NCBI GenBank assembly: GCA_020832345.1 | Contig: JAFIEY010000006.1 | Span: 1-64,000 of the forward strand | From: Cryomorphaceae bacterium | Lineage (GTDB): Bacteria; Bacteroidota; Bacteroidia; Flavobacteriales; Schleiferiaceae | Direction of reading: 5' to 3' | Length of the DNA: 64,000 nt | Shown: one piece after another, positions 44,137-52,837 of the stretch | Layout of the letters: each line of letters begins with the position of its first letter | How positions within the stretch are numbered: position 1 is the stretch's first letter | Notes under the pieces: generated by a model | The model's input: the letters and a program-made list of their open reading frames with translations, nothing else | What the model was told of the DNA's origin: nothing | Databases searched by the model: none | Position numbers and translations under genes: made by a program

Positions 44137-45471
44137 TTACTTTAGTTGTTTGTCGTCAATTAATGCGATGTATATTTTCAACCTTCCATCTTCCATGGCC
44201 GTCCAAACGGGATATATTTTACCTTCAAATACATCGATGTGGTTGTAGTCGCCAAAGAAAAAACTGGTGGAAGGAGAAAAGGATTTTTGACTGATGCGAA
44301 CTTCTTTCCAGCTTTCGCCTGCATCTTTAGAATACGATAGATAAACATCTGTTTGTGAATCGCTGTGGTTTCGACGATCGTAATACACCGCATATAGATT
44401 GCCATTGTTTTGATCGATATTCATCCAGGTAAAAAAGCGATCACCTTTTACATCACCGGAAATGGTTTTGGGATCAGACCAGGTTTTTCCGCCATCCGAA
44501 GAGGATGCATAAAAAACCTCTGTATATCCAAATCGTTGGTCTGCCCAGTTGAGATGCAATTTTCCTCGGCTGGGTCCGTTGCTGCGATCCACCACCAGAA
44601 CGGGAAATCCGTTGCATCGCCGAATGCCCTCTACAGCAAATGACCAGCCTCCCGGTTGTGTGGTGACAAAGGTTTCAGGGGCAAAGCTATTTCCTCCATC
44701 CAGACTGGTGGAGAGCCATAGACTGTCGTTTCTGGACCAAACCACAAATATTTCGCCATTAATTCCGACAGCAGGTACTGCGCCTTCTGCGGTTTTGCTA
44801 TCGTCGAGGCAGTTGCCACCATGCTGACTGATTTGTAAAGCCGATTCCCAGGTTATACCACCATCCAGCGATTGGCTAAACATGATATGGCTTTTGTCAT
44901 CGGGGTGTTCACTTTTGTATTTGTCAAATTGCGTCCAACTTACGTATAGCGCATTGGTTTCGGGATTGAGGCATGCCCATTCTTTGTCCTGTTGTTTGGG
45001 GTAATTTAATCCCATGTATGTGCCCTCTGTCCAGGAATTTCCTCCGTCATAGGAGGTTTGACAAACTATCCGATCGAGAATACTGTCACTTTTCCAATTT
45101 TTTCCCGTGGGGTCCGAGAGGTGAAAATAATGAATGTGTCCGTTGGTATCCGATAGGAGAACGGGGTCGCCCCAAACGCCATAGGGGGAAATCAGGGTGC
45201 CGTTTGTCCACGTTTTTCCTCCGTCGTTGGAATAATTTACGCCATTCAGCACATTACCGACCACGAGGTTTTTTGGTTTCTTTCTATTGATGGCGATGGA
45301 GGGTTCACAGGGTCCAATTTTATTGGGAGATACTTCAGCACTGGCAATTTCTACCACCTCAAATTTGGACGGGCCACAGGCTGATACCTGACCAATGAGT
45401 AGCGCTGCCACGGTAATTTTCAAGCAAAAGAGCAGGTTTGAAAAAGGTTTAGATCGCTGACAGTTAGACAT
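44137..45471 (-). CDS. Asp-box (BNR repeat) sialidase-fold lipoprotein
   Basis: A 444-residue protein with a lipoprotein signal (QVSACG, Cys near 32) and at least six Asp boxes, such as SNDGGKTW, SYDGGNSW, SLDGGITW and SSDGGKTW, spaced around a beta-propeller. Sialidases have this fold, but the arginine triad and catalytic Asp cannot be assigned with confidence, so an exosialidase activity is not claimed. It may be a surface glycan-binding or hydrolytic protein. Confidence 0.8.
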   Translation of the reverse strand: MSNCQRSKPFSNLLFCLKITVAALLIGQVSACGPSKFEVVEIASAEVSPNKIGPCEPSIAINRKKPKNLVVGNVLNGVNYSNDGGKTWTNGTLISPYGVWGDPVLLSDTNGHIHYFHLSDPTGKNWKSDSILDRIVCQTSYDGGNSWTEGTYMGLNYPKQQDKEWACLNPETNALYVSWTQFDKYKSEHPDDKSHIMFSQSLDGGITWESALQISQHGGNCLDDSKTAEGAVPAVGINGEIFVVWSRNDSLWLSTSLDGGNSFAPETFVTTQPGGWSFAVEGIRRCNGFPVLVVDRSNGPSRGKLHLNWADQRFGYTEVFYASSSDGGKTWSDPKTISGDVKGDRFFTWMNIDQNNGNLYAVYYDRRNHSDSQTDVYLSYSKDAGESWKEVRISQKSFSPSTSFFFGDYNHIDVFEGKIYPVWTAMEDGRLKIYIALIDDKQLK

Positions 45472-45672
45472 ATATTCCTTAGTTCTGTTGAATTGGATAA
45501 AAAGCGAAGATAAGGAATGTAATGGGTTTTTTAATCGGATTTGATGTATCTAAATTTCAATAATAATGGATTGTAAAAAAGTACCGAATTTTCCTGTTGT
45601 CCGTAAGGCAATTGTTTTCGTATTTTAGCCGGACGGTATCGATATTCATCTCATCATATTAACCCTACACCA

Positions 45673-46413
45673 ATGAGAATATTACTCATCGCTTTGTTTG
45701 TATTTCCGCTTTGTCTGGTTGCACAACGCAAGGATAAAGAGGAAAAAATTGTTTATTTTACCGACGCAAACGTCAAGCGCTCCTCTATTTCTGTGGCCGC
45801 TGATGGATCGGGGTTTTATAGTAATCGCAGCCGGATAGGCGGAGGTTTTACCCCCGGCCAAGGTTCTTTAAACGACGATTTGCCAAAATCTAATGGCGTG
45901 TTTGGTTGGAATTCAGGATTCCACATTGTTTGGCGTGTGGCTTCAAGTTTGGAAATATGGAGCGGTGTTTCTTACGCTTCTGGCGGTTGGATTGACAAGC
46001 ACACCTATTTGACCATGGAAAATGAAATTCCTACCCAAACCAATGTCTATCTTGATTTTATCAATATTCCCATTCAATTTAGCTTTCGCTCAGAAATGAA
46101 TGAACTATGGGATTTGGAGGTGCTGCCCATGTTTGAGTTTAATTTACTCAACAGGTACTCCGAAGATATTTATCACCGAAATAATACAGATGTTAGAATC
46201 GAAAGTAGGGACATGGCAAGTGAGGCACGTCGTGTGAATTACACCATAGGCCTTTCACTTAGCGGTAGATATAAATTCGATGAACACTGGTCTTTGTTCA
46301 TTCGTCCGTTTTTCCATTATATGTTCAATTCACTAATCGACGATCCGGAACGCCCCCGCGAAGTGTTATACGGTGTGGGTTTATCCACAGGAGTCCGCTT
46401 TCAATTTAATTAA
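45673..46413 (+). CDS. Outer membrane beta-barrel protein
   Basis: A 246-residue protein with a signal peptide ([11 protein letters not shown]) and alternating amphipathic strands such as [20 protein letters not shown], closing with TGVRFQFN, a C-terminal aromatic end typical of outer membrane barrels. Similar to PorT-like small barrels of Bacteroidota. Function is unknown. It is followed by fbp after 16 bp. Confidence 0.75.
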   Translation: MRILLIALFVFPLCLVAQRKDKEEKIVYFTDANVKRSSISVAADGSGFYSNRSRIGGGFTPGQGSLNDDLPKSNGVFGWNSGFHIVWRVASSLEIWSGVSYASGGWIDKHTYLTMENEIPTQTNVYLDFINIPIQFSFRSEMNELWDLEVLPMFEFNLLNRYSEDIYHRNNTDVRIESRDMASEARRVNYTIGLSLSGRYKFDEHWSLFIRPFFHYMFNSLIDDPERPREVLYGVGLSTGVRFQFN

Positions 46414-46429
46414 TCAAACCCCTTTTCTC

Positions 46430-47434
46430 ATGCAAGACAGAGCCATTACTTTAGGCGAATTTATTATTGAAAATCAAAGAGATTTCCCGTATGCTTCCGG
46501 TGAATTGTCACAACTCCTTAGCAGTATTAAACTCGCTTCCAAAATTGTAACCCGCGAAATTCGCAAAGCCGGTTTGACAGATATTTTAGGGGCTAGCGGG
46601 GTGGAAAATGTGCAGGGAGAAACCCAAATGAAATTGGACGATATCGCCAATGATATTTTTATTAAAGCACTTGAAGCTCGTGGAATTGTTTGCGGTTTAG
46701 CCTCCGAGGAGATGGAGGATTATATCATTTTTGACAAAGAAAAACACGTCGATAGCAAATATGTTGTACTCACCGACCCGCTCGACGGTTCTTCAAATAT
46801 TGATGTCAATGTTTCTGTTGGTACCATTTTCTCTATTTTTCGTAGGGTATCACCTGTGGGAAGCCCCGCAACCCTTGAGGATTTTCTTCAGCCGGGAAAT
46901 AAGCAAATCGCGGCAGGATACGTTTTGTACGGATCATCTACCATGCTGGTTTACACCACGGGTCATGGCGTAAATGGTTTTACCCTCGAACCTTCCCTAG
47001 GAACTTTTCAGTTGAGTCATCCAAATATGATAATGCCAGTTGACGGCAAAATTTACTCCGTCAATACCGGAAATTACCTTAAATTTCCCGACGGTGTAAA
47101 GAATTACATTACCTATTGTCAGGATGTTGATTCGGAAACCAACCGACCATATACCGGAAGGTACATAGGCTCACTGGTCAGTGATTTCCACAGAAACTTA
47201 CTCAAAGGCGGAATTTATTTTTACCCGGAAGGCACCAATGCACCCAGTGGCAAGCTCCGTTTGACCTATGAGTGCAACCCGCTGGCATTTATTGCAGAAC
47301 AAGCGGGTGGGCTCGCCACAGATGGACATCAGAGGATTATGGACATCCAACCCGAATCTCTTCACCAAAGGGTGCCGTTTTTTGTGGGTTCTACGAATAT
47401 GGTTAAAAAGGCAATGTCCTTTCTAGGCAGCTAA
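46430..47434 (+). CDS. fbp: Class I fructose-1,6-bisphosphatase
   Basis: A 334-residue enzyme starting at [11 protein letters not shown], with metal motif [21 protein letters not shown] and the earlier SEEMEDY. A C-terminal [17 protein letters not shown] block is intact. It removes the 1-phosphate of fructose-1,6-bisphosphate, an irreversible gluconeogenic step. It ends before a strong bidirectional terminator. Confidence 0.96.
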   Translation: MQDRAITLGEFIIENQRDFPYASGELSQLLSSIKLASKIVTREIRKAGLTDILGASGVENVQGETQMKLDDIANDIFIKALEARGIVCGLASEEMEDYIIFDKEKHVDSKYVVLTDPLDGSSNIDVNVSVGTIFSIFRRVSPVGSPATLEDFLQPGNKQIAAGYVLYGSSTMLVYTTGHGVNGFTLEPSLGTFQLSHPNMIMPVDGKIYSVNTGNYLKFPDGVKNYITYCQDVDSETNRPYTGRYIGSLVSDFHRNLLKGGIYFYPEGTNAPSGKLRLTYECNPLAFIAEQAGGLATDGHQRIMDIQPESLHQRVPFFVGSTNMVKKAMSFLGS

Positions 47435-47456
47435 AGATTCCCGAGTTTTATAAAAC

Positions 47457-47497
47457 AAAAAACCTCAAATAATCACGTGATTATTTGAGGTTTTTTT
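47457..47497. terminator. Perfect palindromic terminator between fbp and tRNA-Arg
   Basis: A 32-bp perfect palindrome centred on CACGTG (47461-47476 with 47477-47492), flanked by A and T runs. It can end both fbp and tRNA-Arg transcripts, and begins 2 bp after the tRNA. Confidence 0.9.
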
Positions 47498-47498
47498 G

Positions 47499-47570
47499 TG
47501 GCCCTGCCAGGAATCGAACCTGGATCTTAGGTTCCGGAGACCTACGCACTATCCATTGTACTACAGGGCC
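47499..47570 (-). tRNA. tRNA-Arg, anticodon CCG
   Basis: A 72-nt cloverleaf with acceptor stem GGCCCTG/CAGGGCC. The anticodon stem TAGGT/ACCTA encloses CTCCGGA, giving anticodon CCG. The T-arm contains GGTTCGATTCC. The 3' CCA is not encoded. It reads CGG codons. Confidence 0.95.
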
Positions 47571-47638
47571 TTTCCGGAAATTGAAAATTTTAGTCTGAAA
47601 GGTAACCTCAGCCGAAAAGGTCATTTTGTAAAGGGGGG

Positions 47639-47646
47639 CAAAGATA
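47639..47646 (-). promoter_or_regulatory. Bacteroidota -7 element ahead of tRNA-Arg
   Basis: Minus-strand TATCTTTG followed by CCCC lies 68 bp upstream of the mature tRNA 5' end, giving a 5' leader of about 60 nt. Confidence 0.5.
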
Positions 47647-47663
47647 GGGGTTCAATAGCCAGA

Positions 47664-49016
47664 TTAAAAAATAATTCCGACACCAATTTCCAAGCGACTT
47701 GGTTGAAGATTGATGGCTTCGTAGAGGCTCATATTTATTCGGTGGGTATAGTTGGCTTTTATCGCTATATTTCTTTTGGGGCGGTAGTTGATACCAAAGA
47801 CCAAATTGGTGATGTTGGTTTCTCCAATATTGAGTTCCGCTTCTTCATTTGATTGGCGTTCCTCTGCAATATAACCATCTTTGTGATGGGTGTTGAGTCG
47901 TTCATATCTGAAAAATAAGGGAAGTTTTTGGGTGGCTTTTTCGTTGAAAAGCGGTAAAATATCCCATCGAATTTCTCCATAACCTCCGTAGGTTTGGTGA
48001 CCTAAAACCGGAATATCGGTCATGCTGCCATTGGCCAATCGCGCGCGATGAACCGCTGCAATATCCTCTGTGCCATTGAGCTGTCCGTACATCCCCAGGC
48101 CAAAAAGGGAAATGTTTCCAATATTGTAATCTATATAAGTGGTGGCCATTGCAACGGACGTTTGAATACTTTGATTGGTTTCGGGGTTAACATGTCCGCG
48201 GCTCGCACTTCCATAATACCCCGCAGTGGCTATTTCGAGATTGGTGGTTCCGTGATAGGCGATTTTTCCAAAAACTGCGGGATCCCAAGACTGTTCGCCA
48301 ATGCCTTCATACCAGTGATAGCGACCGGGACGAATCCAGGCGCCCTCAGAAAAATGTGTAGCGTCAACACCTTTGAGAATTCCAGTGTTGTATTCAAATC
48401 CGCGGATGTTTCCGTACATCATCACTCCGGTTTCGAGCCATTGGGTGGGAATGAGAATGCGTTCCACTTCCGGTCGATTAACCGTGTAAAAAGCAGTGGG
48501 TTCTTCCATTACGTTGACGTAGCCCAAGGGCACTGGGAAGTTTCCAAAACGAAAACTTATGGATTCTTTCCATAAATAATCAAAGATCAATTCCACGTTT
48601 ACCTCACCATCAAAAACCCGAACACCGTCGTGGAGTAGTTCAACCTGAACTTCACTATTAAAAATCCAGCGTTTGGAAATTTTGTAACCATAATAAACAC
48701 CTAGTCGATACAGGCCTGTATATCCCAGTTCAAGATCCTGCTCTACTTGATCGAGATTTCGCTCACCCAAGTAGTTGACATTATTCAATTCTAAAAATCC
48801 ACTGATGGAATATCTTCTGTCGGCACTGTAAATTTTTGAAGCCGCGTTGGCCAGACCTGGTTGTTTGATGTATTTCAGTTTTTCAACCAACCGAATGTCA
48901 TCCTGAACTTGTGGATTTGTATCCGGTTGTCCGGACAAAGGTGAATCATCGGCATATTGGCCAAACACCAAAGTTGTGGTCAATAATAACAAACAAACGA
49001 AAAAATTTTTCCGCAT
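47664..49016 (-). CDS. Porin-like outer membrane protein
   Basis: A 450-residue protein with a signal peptide ending near residue 20 (TTLVFGQ). Its amphipathic strands include SFRFGNFPVPLGYVN and the stretch WLETGVMMYG, as in phosphate-selective-porin-like proteins. The C-terminus RLEIGVGIIF fits a barrel end. The solute is unknown. Confidence 0.8.
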   Translation of the reverse strand: MRKNFFVCLLLLTTTLVFGQYADDSPLSGQPDTNPQVQDDIRLVEKLKYIKQPGLANAASKIYSADRRYSISGFLELNNVNYLGERNLDQVEQDLELGYTGLYRLGVYYGYKISKRWIFNSEVQVELLHDGVRVFDGEVNVELIFDYLWKESISFRFGNFPVPLGYVNVMEEPTAFYTVNRPEVERILIPTQWLETGVMMYGNIRGFEYNTGILKGVDATHFSEGAWIRPGRYHWYEGIGEQSWDPAVFGKIAYHGTTNLEIATAGYYGSASRGHVNPETNQSIQTSVAMATTYIDYNIGNISLFGLGMYGQLNGTEDIAAVHRARLANGSMTDIPVLGHQTYGGYGEIRWDILPLFNEKATQKLPLFFRYERLNTHHKDGYIAEERQSNEEAELNIGETNITNLVFGINYRPKRNIAIKANYTHRINMSLYEAINLQPSRLEIGVGIIF

Positions 49017-49042
49017 AGAATATGATTAGATTTTAAAGGCTG

Positions 49043-49050
49043 CAAATCTA
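49043..49050 (-). promoter_or_regulatory. Bacteroidota -7 element ahead of the porin-like gene
   Basis: Minus-strand TAGATTTG followed by CAGCC, 26 bp upstream of the ATG. It lies in the 337-bp gap shared with the GLPGLI gene. Confidence 0.5.
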
Positions 49051-49319
49051 ATACACTAGAGTTTGTTGCCTGTTGGTTTTTCGGTTAGAAAGATGTTAGG
49101 ATTAAATGCAAATCACAGTTTTTTCAAACAAGGTACTGCATCAAACTTTTGGCCATATTTGGCTACTTTTCGTTAAATTATAATAAAAGGTAGGTTGCTC
49201 TGTCGATAATTGTTTACAGGCCAAACATGCTTTTTTAATACGTTGAAAAAAATATTATTTTGTGTGAAATTCTGTAATATTTTTCCAAACCCCATAACAA
49301 ATGGTGTAAGATTTGAATA

Positions 49320-49327
49320 TATTTTTG
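49320..49327 (+). promoter_or_regulatory. Bacteroidota -7 element ahead of the GLPGLI gene
   Basis: TATTTTTG followed by CG, 26 bp upstream of the ATG at 49354. Apart from this and the porin motif nothing else was recognised in the 337-bp gap. Confidence 0.5.
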
Positions 49328-49353
49328 CGTTTACTTTTCAAATGTACATCTTC

Positions 49354-50031
49354 ATGAAAAAATTATGGTTAATTGCGCTGGTGTTTTCAGCCATCCTCCC
49401 CATGTGCGCACAGACGCAGGGTCGAATTGTCTTTGAGGAAGAGTGGGAAAGAAAATTTAGAAAATGGTCGATGACGGAAAAATATACCTGGGAATTGATT
49501 TTTAATGATACCATGGCCATTTGTCGGTGGGTAAAACCCGAAATTGACGAAGGCGTGGGTGCAGTTCGCACCTATAGATGGATGCAGGACTTAAGTGATA
49601 TTTACGTTTCTTTTCCCAGAGAAAAACGCGTGGAAGATGCCCAAGATTTTATGCGAAGAACTTTTGTTATGCAAGATGCTTTTCCTCCTTTTAAATGGAA
49701 AATGACCGGAAAACAGGGTTTGGTAGAATCTTATCCTTGTATGGAAGCTATGTATGTCGATGGTCAAGACACCATTTACGCTTGGTTTTCACCCCGTATT
49801 CCAATTTCAATTGGTCCCCGGGAATTTAGAGGATTACCCGGAATGATTCTTTTTATTGAAGCCGATGGCGGCAGTCGAAAAATCACCATTCAATCAGTGG
49901 ATCTGGAATATTTGCCAACCCCCGAGGATTTTGTGTATAAACTTCCCAAAGGTCAAAAAATGGACTATGCGAAATTTTTACAACTTCGCCGTGAAAAAGC
50001 GGACGAGCTTAAAGAAATGTACGGACAGTAA
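49354..50031 (+). CDS. GLPGLI family protein
   Basis: A protein of 225 residues starting at MKKLWLIALVF, with a signal peptide ending near CAQTQ. It carries the family signature in the form FRGLPGMILFIEADGG and the typical YAWFSPRIPISIGP before it. Function is unknown; the family accompanies large beta-barrel proteins in Bacteroidota, as here, where one follows after 27 bp. Confidence 0.9.
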   Translation: MKKLWLIALVFSAILPMCAQTQGRIVFEEEWERKFRKWSMTEKYTWELIFNDTMAICRWVKPEIDEGVGAVRTYRWMQDLSDIYVSFPREKRVEDAQDFMRRTFVMQDAFPPFKWKMTGKQGLVESYPCMEAMYVDGQDTIYAWFSPRIPISIGPREFRGLPGMILFIEADGGSRKITIQSVDLEYLPTPEDFVYKLPKGQKMDYAKFLQLRREKADELKEMYGQ

Positions 50032-50058
50032 AATCATTAACCATATTTATTTTTTATT

Positions 50059-52809
50059 TTGAAACGTTTACTACCTTTCGCCTTATTACTTTTTTCATTT
50101 TATAGTAAGGCACAAACCACCACGCTTACAGGGGTTATAATTGATTCTAATTTGGTTGCGCCACTGGAAATGGTTTCTGTGGCCATTCTCGATCCGGCAG
50201 ACAGTTCTCTGGTTTATTTTGGGATTACCAATAAATCCGGTACTTTTAAAATTGAGGGGGTGCACTTTGGCAATTACATTTTTCAAGCATCCTTTATGGG
50301 ATACAGCACGATTTTCAAACAGATTTCGGTTTCCGAAAGTGGCGTTCAACCCCCGCTCAATCGGGTGGAAATGGTGATGCAAACGAATGTACTCAGTGAA
50401 ATTATCATTCAGGGTGAACGTATTCCTATTATGATCAATAAGGATACAGTTGCCTACGATGCTTCGGCTTTTAATGTAGGTGCGGATGAAACGGTAGAGG
50501 ATTTGCTCAAAAGATTGCCCGGAATTGAAGTTGACCCGGACGGACGCGTCACAGCCCAAGGCGAAGAGGTGAAAAAGGTCTTGGTGGACGGCAAGGAATT
50601 TTTCGGTGGAAATGTTCAACTCGCCACCCAAAACCTTCCGGCAGATGCCATCAAAAAGGTGAAGGTTTATGACCGTCAGAGTGAAGATGCCATGTTTACC
50701 GGGGTAGATGATGGTAAGCGCGATAAAACCATCGACCTGGAGCTGAAGGAAGATCGGAAAAAGGGATATTTCGGCGATTTGGATATGGCCGCTGGTGGCA
50801 TGGACGATCCTGATGCTTTTCGGTATAGACTTAAGGGCGGAATCCACGGTTTTACGCCTACTACGCGATTGTCATTTCTGGGCAACGGCAACAACCTTAA
50901 CCAAATGGGTTTTGACTTTCAGGATGTGCAAAATTTATCGGGACAAGAACCCGGCGGTGGACGGGGAACAATGATTACCTATGGGGCAGGTTCACCACCC
51001 ATGAATTGGAGCGGACCGAGAACGGGAGTGTTTTCCTCCATGTCATCCGGGTTTAATTTGAATTTTGATCCCAGTAAAAAACACCGGCTCAATGCCAATT
51101 ACTTCCTAACCTATACGGATCATGTGCTTCGTGAAAATGTTGATGCGCAGGAATTTAACCGAAATGTAATTGTCAATGCTGATGAGCAAAATAGCGAACG
51201 AAACCTAAGGCTTCGGCACCAGGCATTTTCGGAATATCGATGGGAACCGGACACCAACAATCGTATGGAGATTACCCTTAGTGCCAGTATGCTGGACGAT
51301 AATAGACGTCATTTCTTCATGTCAGAAAGGGTTACCGACGAGGGGTTAAATCTGCAAAGTGGAAACCGAAGATTAAACCAATTCCGGGATTATCTCGATA
51401 TAAGCGCCCGTTTGAACTATATCCATAAGTTTAAAAAATTCGGAAGGAATATTCAATTTGGATCTCAAATTGAAGAGGTTACCGACTTATCTGATGAAAA
51501 TTATTTTGCCATAAATGATTTCCCCCAATCGCCTGAAGAACAACAACGGGAAGTTATTCGGCAAATTCGCAACGACCGGCAAAGAACAGGGTTTATCAGC
51601 AATTCGGTGACCTTTAACGAGCCCTTGACTAAAAAGCTTCGCATGTCGCTGTCCGTTTCCAACACCATTCGCGAAATGAAACATCAGATAAACGTTGAAG
51701 ATGCCCTGGTAAATTTAGGATTTATCGATTCTTTAAGTCCTGATTTTACCATGGATTATATGCGAAGTTCTGCGGCAATGGAAATGACCTACAATCCAAA
51801 TGAAGTCCATCAATTTTCCGGTGGATTAAATGCGGTTGATTATCGGCAAGGCGCTATTGATGTGCGGATGAACGATGAAATTCCGACCCAAAACTGGAAT
51901 TATTTCTTACCGTATTTCCGTTGGTATAAACAAAAGAAGGGATTTGGAAGAACGTACGCCAGTGCAGAACGAACCGTAAATTTGCCCCAATTACATCAGT
52001 GGTTGGTAACTCCGGATTTCAGAGATCCGCTTTTTATCATAGAAGGAAACCCAAATTTGACCCCTGAATTGAGCAATTCGGTTTCCTTTAGTCACTATGT
52101 GTATAACTCATTTTCGCAGGAGAATTTCTCCTATAACTTTAATGCGAGTATCACGCAAAATCCTATCGTAAACGCCCAAAGCATTAACGAATCATTCCAG
52201 CGTGTGAGCAGACCTGTGAATGCAGATGAATTGCAATATTCGTTTAGCGGTGGTACGAATTATCGGTTTCCCATTAAGAAACTCAAAATCTTTATCCGCA
52301 CCGGGGTAAGGGCCAATTACGCACAAGTCAATTTGCCGATCAATGAGGAGCAAAATATTCAAGAAAATACCAACGTAACCGGAAACTTGTCGATAAATAA
52401 TTTTACCAAAGGCAAATGGGAGGTAACCGTACGGGGTAGCTGGTCGATGAATTGGGCGGCATACAGTGCACAACCTGAATTGAACCGTTATTTTACCAAT
52501 CAAAACTATGTTGGAAATTTGACCTACCGACCCAATAAAAAATTCATCATCCGCACTGAGATGGATTATATGTTATTTTCTCAGGAAACTTTTGCGGATG
52601 CATTGGCCATTCCACGTTGGAACGGAAGTGTTAGTTATTCCTGGTCCAAGAAAGGCGACCTGATAACCAAAATCAGTTTGTTTGATATTTTTGGAAGGAA
52701 TATTGGTCTGCAACGTTTTGCCAATGCAAACTTCATTCGACAGACAGAAACCAATCTACTTACCCGATATGTGCTTTTTTCTGTGATCTACAAATTCCGC
52801 AAACAATAG
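50059..52809 (+). CDS. TonB-dependent-receptor-like outer membrane protein
   Basis: A 916-residue protein with a signal peptide (LLLFSFYSKAQ), an N-terminal carboxypeptidase regulatory-like domain (about 20-105), a plug-like part with EDLLKRLPGIEV and a large C-terminal beta-barrel ending in VIYKFRKQ. The start codon is TTG; no ATG precedes the signal peptide. It likely acts with the GLPGLI protein, but the substrate is unknown. Confidence 0.9.
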   Translation: MKRLLPFALLLFSFYSKAQTTTLTGVIIDSNLVAPLEMVSVAILDPADSSLVYFGITNKSGTFKIEGVHFGNYIFQASFMGYSTIFKQISVSESGVQPPLNRVEMVMQTNVLSEIIIQGERIPIMINKDTVAYDASAFNVGADETVEDLLKRLPGIEVDPDGRVTAQGEEVKKVLVDGKEFFGGNVQLATQNLPADAIKKVKVYDRQSEDAMFTGVDDGKRDKTIDLELKEDRKKGYFGDLDMAAGGMDDPDAFRYRLKGGIHGFTPTTRLSFLGNGNNLNQMGFDFQDVQNLSGQEPGGGRGTMITYGAGSPPMNWSGPRTGVFSSMSSGFNLNFDPSKKHRLNANYFLTYTDHVLRENVDAQEFNRNVIVNADEQNSERNLRLRHQAFSEYRWEPDTNNRMEITLSASMLDDNRRHFFMSERVTDEGLNLQSGNRRLNQFRDYLDISARLNYIHKFKKFGRNIQFGSQIEEVTDLSDENYFAINDFPQSPEEQQREVIRQIRNDRQRTGFISNSVTFNEPLTKKLRMSLSVSNTIREMKHQINVEDALVNLGFIDSLSPDFTMDYMRSSAAMEMTYNPNEVHQFSGGLNAVDYRQGAIDVRMNDEIPTQNWNYFLPYFRWYKQKKGFGRTYASAERTVNLPQLHQWLVTPDFRDPLFIIEGNPNLTPELSNSVSFSHYVYNSFSQENFSYNFNASITQNPIVNAQSINESFQRVSRPVNADELQYSFSGGTNYRFPIKKLKIFIRTGVRANYAQVNLPINEEQNIQENTNVTGNLSINNFTKGKWEVTVRGSWSMNWAAYSAQPELNRYFTNQNYVGNLTYRPNKKFIIRTEMDYMLFSQETFADALAIPRWNGSVSYSWSKKGDLITKISLFDIFGRNIGLQRFANANFIRQTETNLLTRYVLFSVIYKFRKQ

Positions 52810-52837
52810 GGTTTCTGGTGTGAAATTTGCTGCATAA

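Noticed and set aside
44137-45471. True exo-sialidase
   Set aside because: Asp boxes show the fold, but catalytic residues could not be assigned and no sialic acid genes are nearby.
48048-48575. 175-codon frame antisense to the porin-like gene
   Set aside because: It is opposite a signal-peptide barrel gene and has no domain or context support.
50095-50847. 250-codon frame antisense to the beta-barrel gene
   Set aside because: It lies wholly opposite a well-supported TonB-type gene, has no recognisable domain and no promoter or spacing support.
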